Shown here: positions 23,784-32,840 of the stretch, one piece after another
Position numbering within the stretch: the first letter of the stretch is position 1
How the letters are laid out: the number at the start of each line of letters is the position of its first letter
DNA from: Deferribacteres bacterium
Lineage (GTDB): Bacteria; Zhuqueibacterota; Zhuqueibacteria; Zhuqueibacterales; Geothermadaptataceae
Length of the DNA: 64,000 bases
Reading direction: 5' to 3'
Assembly (NCBI GenBank): GCA_020633655.1
Contig: JACKDF010000010.1
Location: forward strand, 1 to 64,000
Program-made: the position numbers and the translations under genes
Notes under the pieces: generated by a model
What the model saw: the letters and a program-made list of their open reading frames with translations, nothing else
Databases searched by the model: none
Told to the model about the DNA's origin: nothing

Positions 23784-26024
23784 TTAAATTGCTGCCTCTT
23801 TAATAGCGATATCCTGACCAGCACGAACAAACAACAACTCTTTGATGTTTTTGAATCGTTTAAAAAAATCCCCTTTTTCCTCTTCCAGTTTTGCCAGGGA
23901 AAATCCCATAATAACAAGATCAGCATCCTCCGAATGGGTGGAAACGAGGGATTCATAAGTGGTTTTTTTCTTCGCGAAAGGTATTTTTTGCACATTTTTT
24001 TGAGAAATAGGAATCCGGCCTTTTTCAATAAGCTGGTTAAGCCGGGCAACTTGTTTCGTCATTTCTGCCTGTTCGAAGGTCGCAAAAAGTTTTATCTCAC
24101 TTTCTTTCCATTCGGGATGGCCTAATATGATGTAACCAAGCAGGATCATCAGGTTGGCATTACGAAAATCACCGGGAGTTAACCAGATATGAATTTTATT
24201 TTTGTAGCCAAAGTGCCGCTCCGATGAACGCAGCACACAAATATTAAAATTGACGTAAGCCGCGTATTTACAGCCATCCACTATATCGAGAATTTCCTCG
24301 TGATCATCTTCGTGAAATTCGAACAGAATACTGTTATTGTCCATTCCGGAAATACCCGGTATCTGTACTATTTGTGCTACCGCCGTTTTGAAACTCGGTG
24401 AAATGATTGTATCCACATAAATTCCCGCACGGCTGGTCTTGCTTTGCTGAATGAGCAGGTCAAGTTTTTGTTTTGCTTCTGTATTGGTGTTTTCATTCAG
24501 CAAACCTTTAATGAAATGAATAAATGTGCCAAAACCATAGTAATGGGATATCCAGCGTAGTAAATCGAAAGGGGCCAACCGGGTGAGCGACGAGGATGAA
24601 ACGGCGATAAAGGACGGACGCCAACTCGTCGGGGAGACTTCGGAGTGTTTCCTCTGAATAAGTACCTGCAGACGCCGGCTTAATTGGAATAAAACACCTT
24701 TTACCATGGCCGATAAATCATCTTCCTCGTCATGCCCCCGTTTTAAGCTGAGATAAATGATAATTATCGTTAAAACAGAAAGAAATGCGTACAAAGGTGC
24801 CATTTGGAACATAACCACGAAACAGGCGATAGCACCGATCAGTGATAAATACCATTTGGAACGAAAAGTCGGCCGGTAGGATGGATTCCCTGCAAAATGC
24901 TCAAGAAAACTGACCAGGCAGAGGGAACCATAGGTTATCATAAAAAACATACTTATGATTTGGGCGACAAAATCAACACTCCCCATCGAGACAAATACGA
25001 AAACGATAACCGCCGTGATAAGCGTTGCGTTCACAGGTTCATTGCTGCTACCACGACCTTTTTGTAAAAAAGCATTCACGGTTTTCATTGGAAAAATATG
25101 GTCACCTGCCAAAGCTTGCATGGTGCGTGGGGCAATAAGGATTGAACCAATGGCAGAGGAAATCGTCGCAGCCGCAAGACCTATGGGAATAATCGGACTC
25201 CAAACGGTTATTTCACCCATAGCAAACTGGTTGGTAGCCAAATCCTGCAATGGCAAACTGTAGGCTAATTTGATAACCACAAGAATATAAATAACCATGC
25301 CCGCGAAGGTTGCCGTCAACGTTCCCAGGGGTATCGATTTACGTGGATTTTTTAAATCACCCGAAAGGCCAACACCGGCTGTCATGCCTGTAAATGCCGG
25401 AAAAATGATCGCGAAAACCATAAAGAAATTGTCCGGTTTTTCAATCGTCGCAAAAATATCCTTGTTTGCCGCCGCTTCCAGAGGATGCCCGACAAAGAAC
25501 ACCAAAAGCGATGTACCCAGAATGACAACAACAACCCATAGGGCAGAAACACCCAGATCAGCGCCTTTCACCAACATAACTATTAACAGAATCAAAGTTG
25601 CCGGAGCGCTGATCATCCAGGTTTGGGGTGTAATGCCTAGTGTTGTTTCTATCCAGCCGAACCATGGTGTAAAAGCTTCTGCGAACGCTATCATGTAAAA
25701 AGCAACGGAAATAGCCTGTGAAAAGTAGAGCGAGATACCGATCGTGCCGCCGACCATGGAACCGAAAGATCGACTGATAATGAAATATTCACCACCGCCT
25801 TCCACCTTTAAGTTTGTCGCGATTTCAGCGATAGCCAGTGCGGTCGGAATTGTAATAGCGTGTCCGATAAGAACGATCAGTATCGAGCCCACCATCCCAA
25901 CATGTGCGACCGCATAACCAAAGCGCAGAAAAAGAATAGCGCCGAGAATAGTGCTGATTGCCGCTAAGAATACCGGCGCAGTTCCAAATCCATGGCCTGA
26001 GCTTGTTGATTTCGCTTTAGGCAT
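23784..26024 (-). CDS. APC-superfamily permease (SLC12/amino-acid type)
   Basis: The 746-residue membrane protein begins GTAPVFLAAISTILGAILFL with the G-rich first helix of APC transporters. About 12 membrane helices fill residues 15-440, including EGGGEYFIISRSFGSMVGG and FPAFTGMTAGVGLSGDLKNP. A large cytoplasmic C-terminal domain of about 300 residues follows, as in bacterial relatives of cation-chloride cotransporters. Such proteins carry amino acids, or cations with chloride. Placement at the head of the cluster suggests it imports the amino acid or peptide the cluster processes. AAGGAA precedes the ATG. Confidence 0.8.
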   Translation of the reverse strand: MPKAKSTSSGHGFGTAPVFLAAISTILGAILFLRFGYAVAHVGMVGSILIVLIGHAITIPTALAIAEIATNLKVEGGGEYFIISRSFGSMVGGTIGISLYFSQAISVAFYMIAFAEAFTPWFGWIETTLGITPQTWMISAPATLILLIVMLVKGADLGVSALWVVVVILGTSLLVFFVGHPLEAAANKDIFATIEKPDNFFMVFAIIFPAFTGMTAGVGLSGDLKNPRKSIPLGTLTATFAGMVIYILVVIKLAYSLPLQDLATNQFAMGEITVWSPIIPIGLAAATISSAIGSILIAPRTMQALAGDHIFPMKTVNAFLQKGRGSSNEPVNATLITAVIVFVFVSMGSVDFVAQIISMFFMITYGSLCLVSFLEHFAGNPSYRPTFRSKWYLSLIGAIACFVVMFQMAPLYAFLSVLTIIIIYLSLKRGHDEEDDLSAMVKGVLFQLSRRLQVLIQRKHSEVSPTSWRPSFIAVSSSSLTRLAPFDLLRWISHYYGFGTFIHFIKGLLNENTNTEAKQKLDLLIQQSKTSRAGIYVDTIISPSFKTAVAQIVQIPGISGMDNNSILFEFHEDDHEEILDIVDGCKYAAYVNFNICVLRSSERHFGYKNKIHIWLTPGDFRNANLMILLGYIILGHPEWKESEIKLFATFEQAEMTKQVARLNQLIEKGRIPISQKNVQKIPFAKKKTTYESLVSTHSEDADLVIMGFSLAKLEEEKGDFFKRFKNIKELLFVRAGQDIAIKEAAI

Positions 26025-26120
26025 GAGAAAATTCCTTTTTTTGTTAAATTTACCTTTTAACTACCAAAAACGAGGTGGAGTTTATATCACAAATTGGCAA
26101 CAGCATTTCACCAATCACGC

Positions 26121-27650
26121 TCAAGTTTCATCGTTCGGAGCGACAGGGGAATTGGAATTGTTTCGGTTGGAGAAATAGCGAACCGGTATCAGATATTTCA
26201 ATAATCCGAAAGGAAATTCCACCAGTTGCCGGATGCCAGTTACCGAGGAGAGGTTGCCCATTTTGCGGCTCACTTCGGTGAAGAGCTCGCGGATAACGAT
26301 ATTCTCCTCCACATGTCCTACCTCATTGACCAATGCCAAGCGATGCAAACTGTATTGCCCCATGAGAAAAGCGAACAAAAAGAAAAAATCCCAATGACGA
26401 ATGTCCATCGGATGAAGAGAGAGAACACTGCTGGGACTCAGCCAATCGATCGACAATCGCAAGCCATGTTCGGCAAAGTAATCGACGAAAAGTCCACCGA
26501 TTATTGGGGCAAATCCCGCGGCCAGGGAATTTATAAAAGAAATGGCGGCAAGGTAAGCCGTTGCCTGGCCTTTGGGTGCGAGTTTTAAACCGATATTGCC
26601 AGCCGCAAGGGTGACGCCGGCCGTAGAAATACCCATAAAAACATGCAGCAGAATCAGTAATGGTGTGGTTAAAATATATTTTTCCGGCATCGTGGTGAAA
26701 ATCCAACCGAAAATGCAGAAAATAAACAGAGGACCACTCACTGAAATAACGGATTTATGGCTGAAGCGATCGCTGATTTTCCCCCAAATCCGCAAAAATA
26801 CAAAATTGAATATTTGGCTCAAAACCGTGAGCCCGACGACATACGTCATGTTTAAAGAGAGCCTTTGCAACATGTAAACGGTAAAAAATGGAGCCGCCAG
26901 GTTTATGGCAAAATTCCAGGTTCCCAAAAACACGATCAGGTTTTTAAAATTTGTATCTGAGAATGGCTGTTTGAGCAACTGAATCAAGCTCAGATTGTGT
27001 TCCGCAACTTCCATCCGTGGTTCCGGTGTGTTGTAGAGAAAATAAATCCCCAGCAAACCGGCGGCACATGCTAAAGCAAACAATACGGAATAACCAAAAA
27101 TCGCGCTTTCTGGTGAATTTTTATTCCAGAAGTCGATCATGAACCCTGCCAGCAAACTGATGAAGGCACCCAGGGCCATTGCAAAGGAAATGCGTTTGGA
27201 AAAAAAGACACCAAGGCGATCCTGGGGAATCAAATCCCGCATCCAGGAATTCCAGGCGCAAGCGCTTGGTGCTGAAAGCAACCCATGAAAGGTCAACCCG
27301 ATGATAAGCAGAAACAATCCCGTTTGATCCGGCCAGAAAAATGGAATGATGGCAATCGGCAATAAAAAAATTCGGCTGACTGCAGAAAAATAGACGGTAA
27401 TCAATTTACGAATTCTGATTTTCTCTACCCAGGCGATGGCGGGAATTTGTAAAAGTTGCGCCAAAGGCGGAATAGCTGCCAGCAAACCGACAATTAAATT
27501 TGATGCACCCAATTCCAAAGCAAATGCGACGAGAAAAGCGCCGCTTGTCAGTGTCAGCATGGACTGAGAGGTTAATCCATCTTTTAGAACAGCTTTTAAT
27601 CCAAGATTTATGTCTTGTTCACTTAAATGATCTTTTACCTGAAAATTCAT
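26121..27650 (-). CDS. MFS transporter
   Basis: The 509-residue protein has about 12 hydrophobic helices and a basic inter-helix loop after helix 2 (WVEKIRIRKLITVYFSAVSR). The N-terminal half contains FHGLLSAPSACAWNSWMRDL, where a conserved W-MRDLIP block is typical of one MFS subgroup of FCB bacteria. An extended C-terminal helix follows the barrel. The substrate cannot be predicted. It is read in the same direction as the permease gene downstream, with 96 nt between them. Confidence 0.85.
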   Translation of the reverse strand: MNFQVKDHLSEQDINLGLKAVLKDGLTSQSMLTLTSGAFLVAFALELGASNLIVGLLAAIPPLAQLLQIPAIAWVEKIRIRKLITVYFSAVSRIFLLPIAIIPFFWPDQTGLFLLIIGLTFHGLLSAPSACAWNSWMRDLIPQDRLGVFFSKRISFAMALGAFISLLAGFMIDFWNKNSPESAIFGYSVLFALACAAGLLGIYFLYNTPEPRMEVAEHNLSLIQLLKQPFSDTNFKNLIVFLGTWNFAINLAAPFFTVYMLQRLSLNMTYVVGLTVLSQIFNFVFLRIWGKISDRFSHKSVISVSGPLFIFCIFGWIFTTMPEKYILTTPLLILLHVFMGISTAGVTLAAGNIGLKLAPKGQATAYLAAISFINSLAAGFAPIIGGLFVDYFAEHGLRLSIDWLSPSSVLSLHPMDIRHWDFFFLFAFLMGQYSLHRLALVNEVGHVEENIVIRELFTEVSRKMGNLSSVTGIRQLVEFPFGLLKYLIPVRYFSNRNNSNSPVAPNDET

Positions 27651-27803
27651 AGGGAAACATATTTAAACCAGGAGCCAATGGAAGACTCCATTTTGCATCC
27701 TGGGATTGCTTGCTTTTATAATTGATTAGGAAAAAATTTTGGGAATGAATTTACAACATTTAGCTGCCGAATAAAATGCAAATATCATAATGCACAAGTT
27801 AAT

Positions 27804-28889
27804 TTACAGCCAATTTTTCCGCTTAAACAAGAACAGCAGCCCTCCACCAATTGCAATGCAGAGGAGCCAGAAAAGTGGATAACCAAAAGTAAAAGATAAT
27901 TCCGGCATATTGAAGGGACTGGCTCCCGTGTCGAAATTCATTCCATATACCCCGGCAATAAAAGAAAGCGGTATAAAAATCGTTGCTATGATTGTTAAAA
28001 CTTTCATGACTTCATTCATGCGGTTGCTTACCATGGACATATACATATCCTTCAAACCACTTGCCATTTCCCAGTAATTCTCTGTCGTGTCAATCACTTG
28101 CACCGTATGGTCATACAGGTCGCGCAGAAACGGGATGGTCGACTTTCGGAATTGAGGATTTTCATCCCGCGCTATTTGATGGATCATCTCCCGCAGAGGC
28201 CAGGTGTTTTTGCGTAACATCAGAAGGGTGCGTTTTAACATATTGATTTTCTGTGCCATTTCCGGCTCGGGGTTATCGGAGACTTCCTCATCCAGCATTT
28301 CGATATGGTCCGACAATTTTTCCAGGACAGAGAAGTAATTATCAACGATGACATCCATAATCGCGTAGGCGAGATAGTCGGCCTGGTTTTTTCGAATGCG
28401 CCCGACAGAATTTTTTATGCGCTCGCGCAATGCATGAAAAATATCGCCTTTGCGTTCCTGAAAACAGATAATAAAATTATTTTGCAATATTATGCTGATT
28501 TGTTCCGTGGAAATTTCAGCTTCTTCCGCATCATAATAAATCATTTTGATGACAGCAAAAACATAGTCGTCATAAATTTCAATTTTTGGCCGTTGCGTCG
28601 TATTGAGCACGTCTTCCAGCACAAGTGGGTGAATTGTAAATGCCGTTTCAATTTTTTTCAACAAGTCAATATCATGCAATCCGTAAATATTAACCCAGGT
28701 GACATCTGTTTTTTCTTTATAATCTACAGCGTCCTCTATCTTCTCAATATTACGAAACTCAAAATCCGTCTCGTTGTATGTCATGAGATTGAGCTGAATT
28801 TCCTCCTGCCGTTTCTCCCCGAGAAAAACATAACTTCCGGGTGGCAAACCGGCTTTTTTCGAACGCCATTTCATTTGATGTTCAAACAT
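27804..28889 (-). CDS. corA: CorA-type magnesium/cobalt transporter
   Basis: This is a pentameric Mg2+ channel of the inner membrane. The cytoplasmic funnel (TWVNIYGLHDIDLLKKIETA, HPLVLEDVLNTTQRPKIEIY) leads to two C-terminal helices, with the selectivity motif in AGVYGMNFDTGASPFNMPEL and a basic end, KRKNWL. I chose the ATG at 28889 because GGAG lies 6 nt before it, giving 361 residues; an ATG 15 nt upstream lacks a ribosome-binding site. It has flanking gaps of about 150 nt on both sides and is probably transcribed alone. Confidence 0.94.
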   Translation of the reverse strand: MFEHQMKWRSKKAGLPPGSYVFLGEKRQEEIQLNLMTYNETDFEFRNIEKIEDAVDYKEKTDVTWVNIYGLHDIDLLKKIETAFTIHPLVLEDVLNTTQRPKIEIYDDYVFAVIKMIYYDAEEAEISTEQISIILQNNFIICFQERKGDIFHALRERIKNSVGRIRKNQADYLAYAIMDVIVDNYFSVLEKLSDHIEMLDEEVSDNPEPEMAQKINMLKRTLLMLRKNTWPLREMIHQIARDENPQFRKSTIPFLRDLYDHTVQVIDTTENYWEMASGLKDMYMSMVSNRMNEVMKVLTIIATIFIPLSFIAGVYGMNFDTGASPFNMPELSFTFGYPLFWLLCIAIGGGLLFLFKRKNWL

Positions 28890-29059
28890 GATTAACTCCG
28901 GCATTTTTTTTACTTATGCATATAATTACTTCATAAGCTCATTACCTTTCTATTGATTTTAGCAAAATACCTAATTAAACACAATTTATAATTTGATATC
29001 CGAAATCTGTTGTAATTTTCATGAATATATGCTTCAGAGTCTCAATAATTGCATATTAC

Positions 29060-29881
29060 TCAAGTTGAGACATTAACTGAGGTAATTTTCAATTTTTCCA
29101 ACTCGTCCTTTACACCCGGAATAGTGGATTTCAAAGCCAATCTAATTTCATCCAGTTCCAGACCGTAAGGATCACCAGTCCATTCATCCATAAAAAATTT
29201 TTTAACTGCAATGGAAATACAACAACCGGAGTGTGGAAAATTTGCATGAATCCAACGAGGAAACTCGCCTCCTCTAAATCGGATATTTTCCCGCACATCG
29301 AAGTGACGTGAGTTGTACTTATAAGCCCGCAGATCAGCAATGAAACGATCCACCAGAAGCGCCCATCGCAACCTTTTCATGGTTCCAGTACCGATATTCA
29401 CTTCTGGATTTAAGGCGGGATCAGCAAAGTTACCATTTATTCCATCCTGGCGATGGTTATAAGAATGCAGATCAAACACGACGAAATGTCCAAATGTTTT
29501 TTCTAGTACGCTAAAAAGACGGTGCATTTCAGCGTAAAAAGCATCGTATTGTGCCAGGGAGCGATTTATAATTTCCAGGGATGGATTTCTCTTCCAAACT
29601 TGCAATCCCCAGGCTTGTTCTGGATTGATATTAACTGCCGTTTCTCTCGGTTCATTTAGGTCGACCTCAAAACGCGACTGTAATCCAATAATTTGTGTAT
29701 CGGAAATAATCGTCCACTCCCATGTAAAAGGATCTTCCTCACGCAGGCGTTCTTCTGCACTGAGGGCGATTATATCGGCTACTTCCCTCCTTATATTATG
29801 TCCGTTATGAATTGCTGCTGTAACCAGGGGCGTTTCACCCTGGTTTAATTGCCAAATTCTGGAATTCGTTTCTCTTTCCAT
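29060..29881 (-). CDS. N-formylglutamate amidohydrolase family protein
   Basis: The 273-residue protein contains VTAAIHNGHNIRREVADI, EVDLNEPRETAVNI, FVVFDLHSYNHRQDG and WIHANFPHSGCCISIAVKKF. This is the FGase fold, related to zinc carboxypeptidases, with metal-binding His and Glu residues. HutG-type enzymes release formate from N-formyl-L-glutamate in histidine degradation, but no hut genes are nearby. It could serve another N-acyl amino acid. It lies 20 nt after the RCK_C gene on the same strand and may be cotranscribed with it. Confidence 0.8.
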   Translation of the reverse strand: MERETNSRIWQLNQGETPLVTAAIHNGHNIRREVADIIALSAEERLREEDPFTWEWTIISDTQIIGLQSRFEVDLNEPRETAVNINPEQAWGLQVWKRNPSLEIINRSLAQYDAFYAEMHRLFSVLEKTFGHFVVFDLHSYNHRQDGINGNFADPALNPEVNIGTGTMKRLRWALLVDRFIADLRAYKYNSRHFDVRENIRFRGGEFPRWIHANFPHSGCCISIAVKKFFMDEWTGDPYGLELDEIRLALKSTIPGVKDELEKLKITSVNVST

Positions 29882-29901
29882 TATTACTCTGAGAATCAGC
29901 G

Positions 29902-30540
29902 TTACTCAGCCTCCGGATTAAATTTATGCAGAAAAGCGATTACTGCTTCCTTTTTGCCCATCAACATTATTCTATCACCGACTTCTATTTGTGTTTCACC
30001 ACAGGGGATTATCAAGTCTTCTCCACGAAGTATAACTCCGAGCAAAATATCCGCAGGTTTGTCAATTTCGCTTAACGTCAAACCGACATAAGGAGATTCT
30101 TTGCTAACGGTTAAATGCTCAATAGTCCCATCTGCAGATTCCAATTCTTCCCGCAGTATTTTAAGTGCACGCATGGAAATTGACTGTGCTTCATAAACTT
30201 TGCTCAACCGTGTCAACATCTGCTCTTTCGCTTCCAATTCTTCGCGTAGCATTTCCAATCTGGCGATATCAGATATTATGGAATCTACGATTTCGTCCTT
30301 TTTATCCGAAATATATAAAACATAGACTTCCCCGCCAAGTGTTGTAAAGTAATTTTGGATTGTTGCACGCAACTCTACAACTTCTGCCTGTAATTTACTT
30401 AAGTTTACTGCTGTGCCCGACTCGTCGGATTTTATTTTGTCTGATCCCTGCTGTAAAAACTCACCACCTGCTTCGACCAAATCGCTCGCTTTATCCGCAA
30501 CAACTGCAGCACCATCCTTGATTTTTTGCCACAAATTCAT
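29902..30540 (-). CDS. Coiled-coil protein with C-terminal RCK_C domain
   Basis: The 212-residue protein starts with an amphipathic helical part (WQKIKDGAAVVADKASDLVE) and a long coiled coil (about 45-130, LREELEAKEQMLTRLSKVYE). It ends with an RCK_C/TrkA_C ligand-binding domain (YVGLTLSEIDKPADILLGVI, RGEDLIIPCGETQIEVGDRI, MLMGKKEAVIAF). RCK_C domains usually gate K+ channels or transporters by binding nucleotides such as c-di-AMP. Here there is neither an NAD-binding RCK_N nor a membrane segment. It may regulate a separately encoded transporter. AGAGGAA precedes the ATG. Confidence 0.72.
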   Translation of the reverse strand: MNLWQKIKDGAAVVADKASDLVEAGGEFLQQGSDKIKSDESGTAVNLSKLQAEVVELRATIQNYFTTLGGEVYVLYISDKKDEIVDSIISDIARLEMLREELEAKEQMLTRLSKVYEAQSISMRALKILREELESADGTIEHLTVSKESPYVGLTLSEIDKPADILLGVILRGEDLIIPCGETQIEVGDRIMLMGKKEAVIAFLHKFNPEAE

Positions 30541-30563
30541 GATTTAATTCCTCTTGAAGTAAA

Positions 30564-30624
30564 GTGCAGCGCAACGTGACTGAATAAAAAAAACCTCCAT
30601 GCGCGATCAATTGTTGCGCTGCAC
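30564..30624. repeat. 12-bp inverted repeat between ompA-like and RCK_C genes
   Basis: GTGCAGCGCAAC (30564-30575) and GTTGCGCTGCAC (30613-30624) are perfectly complementary, with a 37-nt spacer holding a T-run on the minus strand. It may be a terminator or attenuator between two same-strand genes, or a relative of the GTGC...GCAC repeats seen elsewhere in the window. Confidence 0.5.
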
Positions 30625-30637
30625 ATCTCTAATTATC

Positions 30638-32110
30638 TTAATTTCCCATTTGCATCCCAGGAGTAATTACAACATCTATACGCCGGTTTTTCGCACGGCC
30701 TTCCTGTGTTTCGTTACTCGCAACGGGATCACTTTCACCAAAACCTACAGCTTTTATTCGGGTTACATCAAGCTTCATATTTGCAAGAAGGTATTGTTTA
30801 ACCGCTTCTGCACGTTCATTTGATAAATTTAGATTTTGTTCGTCACTACCGTATGAATCGGTGTGACCATTGATATCGATCATACAACCGGAAAATTCGT
30901 TGATTGCATTTTGAACTTTGGTGAGCAGGCTGAAAAAGCGCGGCTCAATAATGGATTTATTAACTGGAAATGTTAAGCCGTACAAGCGGATAATCACATT
31001 TTCACCTTCACGAAAAACACGTGCTTCACTAATATCAAACAATTCCGCCACTGTTGCAAAGCGCTTACGGTTTTCCGCCTGTTGCTGAATGCGTTGCGCC
31101 AACTGTGATTTTTCTTTTTCGACTCCACCCAACTGGCCTTCCATTTCAGTGACTCGCGCGGACAATGTTTCCACTTGCGCTTTCAGGCCATTGACTTCCC
31201 CGGTCAATTTATCTTTTTCTTCCTGCAACAACTCCACAGATTCGACAACCTTTTGCGTAGTCAGTTCGTACCCAGTGTCAAATTTTGCAGATATGTCCAG
31301 CTTTCCGGCGATTTTTTGCAATGGAACCTCCGACGCAAGCACAAGGTCTTCAACTTTTTTGTCACTATCCTTAAATTCTTTGCTGAAATTGGTCAGATAA
31401 ATTGCATGACGAGCTTCATAGTTCGCCTCTTGAGCTATACTTCGCGGTTCATCCGTGTCATAGCGACTCTCATTCAGCATCTTTTCAGCTTGTTTTACCA
31501 ACATTTGCGCTTTTGCATACGTTGCAGGAGCGTAGTCATCAGCATCGATTTCTTTTCCTTGTTCAAGCAATTTCCATGTGGGTGCCAGGTATATAGACTT
31601 TATAGCACTTAATTCTGCGGATCGATATAAACTTTCAGCTTCACCTGATTTATTTTTAGTTGCATTAACATCACCAGATTCGAGTTTACGACCTGCTTCG
31701 TCAAATTTCTTTTCGGCTTCCAGCCAAAGCTTTTCTGCATACTTCGGGGCTTCCGCTTGTTTTGCGTCGTTGCGGGCACTCATGGAAGTTTTCAGTGTAA
31801 CATTTGCCAATTCCGTCGCCTTCTCGGCTTTGGTCAGGTAATTAATAGCTGCCCGAAGTTGTTTGCGAATTTCTTCCAGGTTTTCACCTTTTTTAAACCC
31901 GGCATCGGCTTTTTCATAGTGTTTCATTGCTTCGGAATAACTTTTTGGCGCCAGCACATCCGCCTTTACATTTTTCGCATTTGTAAAAGCAGCATCAGCA
32001 TCACTGAATAAAGACTCTCTGAGATCTTGTCCCGCCACATTTGAAAAACTGAAAATGATAAGCAGCAAACAAGTTAGTGCTGTGGTCAAAGTCCTTTGAT
32101 TCTTTTCCAT
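30638..32110 (-). CDS. OmpA-family outer-membrane/periplasmic protein
   Basis: The 490-residue exported protein has a signal peptide (about 1-27, ending NVAGQ). A long helical region follows with repeated blocks such as PKSYSEAMKHYEKADAGFKK, PKYAEKLWLEAEKKFDEAGR and PATYAKAQMLVKQAEKMLNE (DUF4398-like). A coiled coil (about 290-355) comes next, and then an OmpA peptidoglycan-binding domain (DINGHTDSYGSDEQNLNLSN, ERAEAVKQYL, VGFGESDPVASNETQEGRAK, NRRIDVVI). It probably links the cell wall to the outer membrane. AAGGAAAGG precedes the ATG. Confidence 0.88.
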   Translation of the reverse strand: MEKNQRTLTTALTCLLLIIFSFSNVAGQDLRESLFSDADAAFTNAKNVKADVLAPKSYSEAMKHYEKADAGFKKGENLEEIRKQLRAAINYLTKAEKATELANVTLKTSMSARNDAKQAEAPKYAEKLWLEAEKKFDEAGRKLESGDVNATKNKSGEAESLYRSAELSAIKSIYLAPTWKLLEQGKEIDADDYAPATYAKAQMLVKQAEKMLNESRYDTDEPRSIAQEANYEARHAIYLTNFSKEFKDSDKKVEDLVLASEVPLQKIAGKLDISAKFDTGYELTTQKVVESVELLQEEKDKLTGEVNGLKAQVETLSARVTEMEGQLGGVEKEKSQLAQRIQQQAENRKRFATVAELFDISEARVFREGENVIIRLYGLTFPVNKSIIEPRFFSLLTKVQNAINEFSGCMIDINGHTDSYGSDEQNLNLSNERAEAVKQYLLANMKLDVTRIKAVGFGESDPVASNETQEGRAKNRRIDVVITPGMQMGN

Positions 32111-32140
32111 CGTTTTTTCCTTTCCTTAATGAATTTGTTT

Positions 32141-32473
32141 TCAATCGTGAATTAGATCACGAATAATCTTTTCAATGTCTGTTTTTTGTATCTGGCCATA
32201 AAATTTTTCAACTAAATTCCGGTTGACAAATGTGAGCAATGTCGGAATACCATAAATATTATAACGTTTACACAGCTCATTCTCCCGATCATACTCTACT
32301 TCTTCAATTATAACTTTTTTATGCAGATCGAATTGTTGTATAGCTTCATTAATTGCAATACGTGTTGCCTGGCTTTCCATATTTTCAACTCGATAAAAAA
32401 GCATGAGCGAATATTGTTTTAGCTGATTTAGCTTTATTTGTCCTGAAGATGTCGATTTCATTATAAACTTCAT
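32141..32473 (-). CDS. Thioredoxin-fold protein without active-site cysteines
   Basis: The 110-residue protein follows the thioredoxin pattern: LMLFYRVENMESQATRIAIN at the position of the WCGPC helix, EEVEYDRENELCKRYNIYGI, the cis-Pro block GIPTLLTF, and VEKFYGQIQKTDIEKIIRDL at the end. The CxxC is replaced (VENMES), so it cannot act as a disulfide reductase. It may be a binding or scaffold member of the family. A start 12 nt further in (Met5) is equally possible. It lies 30 nt upstream of the OmpA-family gene, same strand. Confidence 0.65.
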   Translation of the reverse strand: MKFIMKSTSSGQIKLNQLKQYSLMLFYRVENMESQATRIAINEAIQQFDLHKKVIIEEVEYDRENELCKRYNIYGIPTLLTFVNRNLVEKFYGQIQKTDIEKIIRDLIHD

Positions 32474-32840
32474 TTACATATACTAAGCCTTGAAATTTGT
32501 TTTCACTCAACACAACTCCTGTGCCAGATCATCAAAACAATCCAGGGCAACCTACCCAACTCTGCGCACGTGTGTTCATTCAACATTTTAATATTTCAAA
32601 CATCTGAATGTTTTTGAGAGTAATTTCCGTACAATTTCCCTTGGAAATGGGAGCTTCTCACTTTGCTAAATCTGCATTGTGATATGACGAAACTCTTTAT
32701 TCCGGTGTTTGAATTGCCTAAAAAACAGGAGTGAAGTGAGAAAAAATGTTGCAATACAAAAAACGTTGCAACAATTCTCGAAAAAACGTTGCAACGTTTT
32801 TTCAGAAGACTTAGATGGAGAATATTTTATGGGGGAGAAT
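32474..32840. other. Intergenic region with A6-YGTTGCAA repeats
   Basis: About 370 nt between the sigma-54 activator and the thioredoxin-like gene, both on the minus strand. The notable content is the triple repeat at 32741-32803. No gene was supported; the short open frames overlap the repeats. Confidence 0.45.
32741..32803. repeat. Three copies of A6-(T/C)GTTGCAA, one in a 24-bp palindrome
   Basis: AAAAAATGTTGCAA (32741-32754), AAAAAACGTTGCAAC (32758-32772) and AAAAAACGTTGCAACG (32781-32796) repeat with core offsets of 17 and 23 nt. The third copy is part of a perfect 24-bp palindrome (32780-32803). The core GTTGCAAC is itself palindromic, as expected for a dimeric regulator site. Read on the minus strand the palindrome also resembles a terminator of the activator gene. 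Confidence 0.55.
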
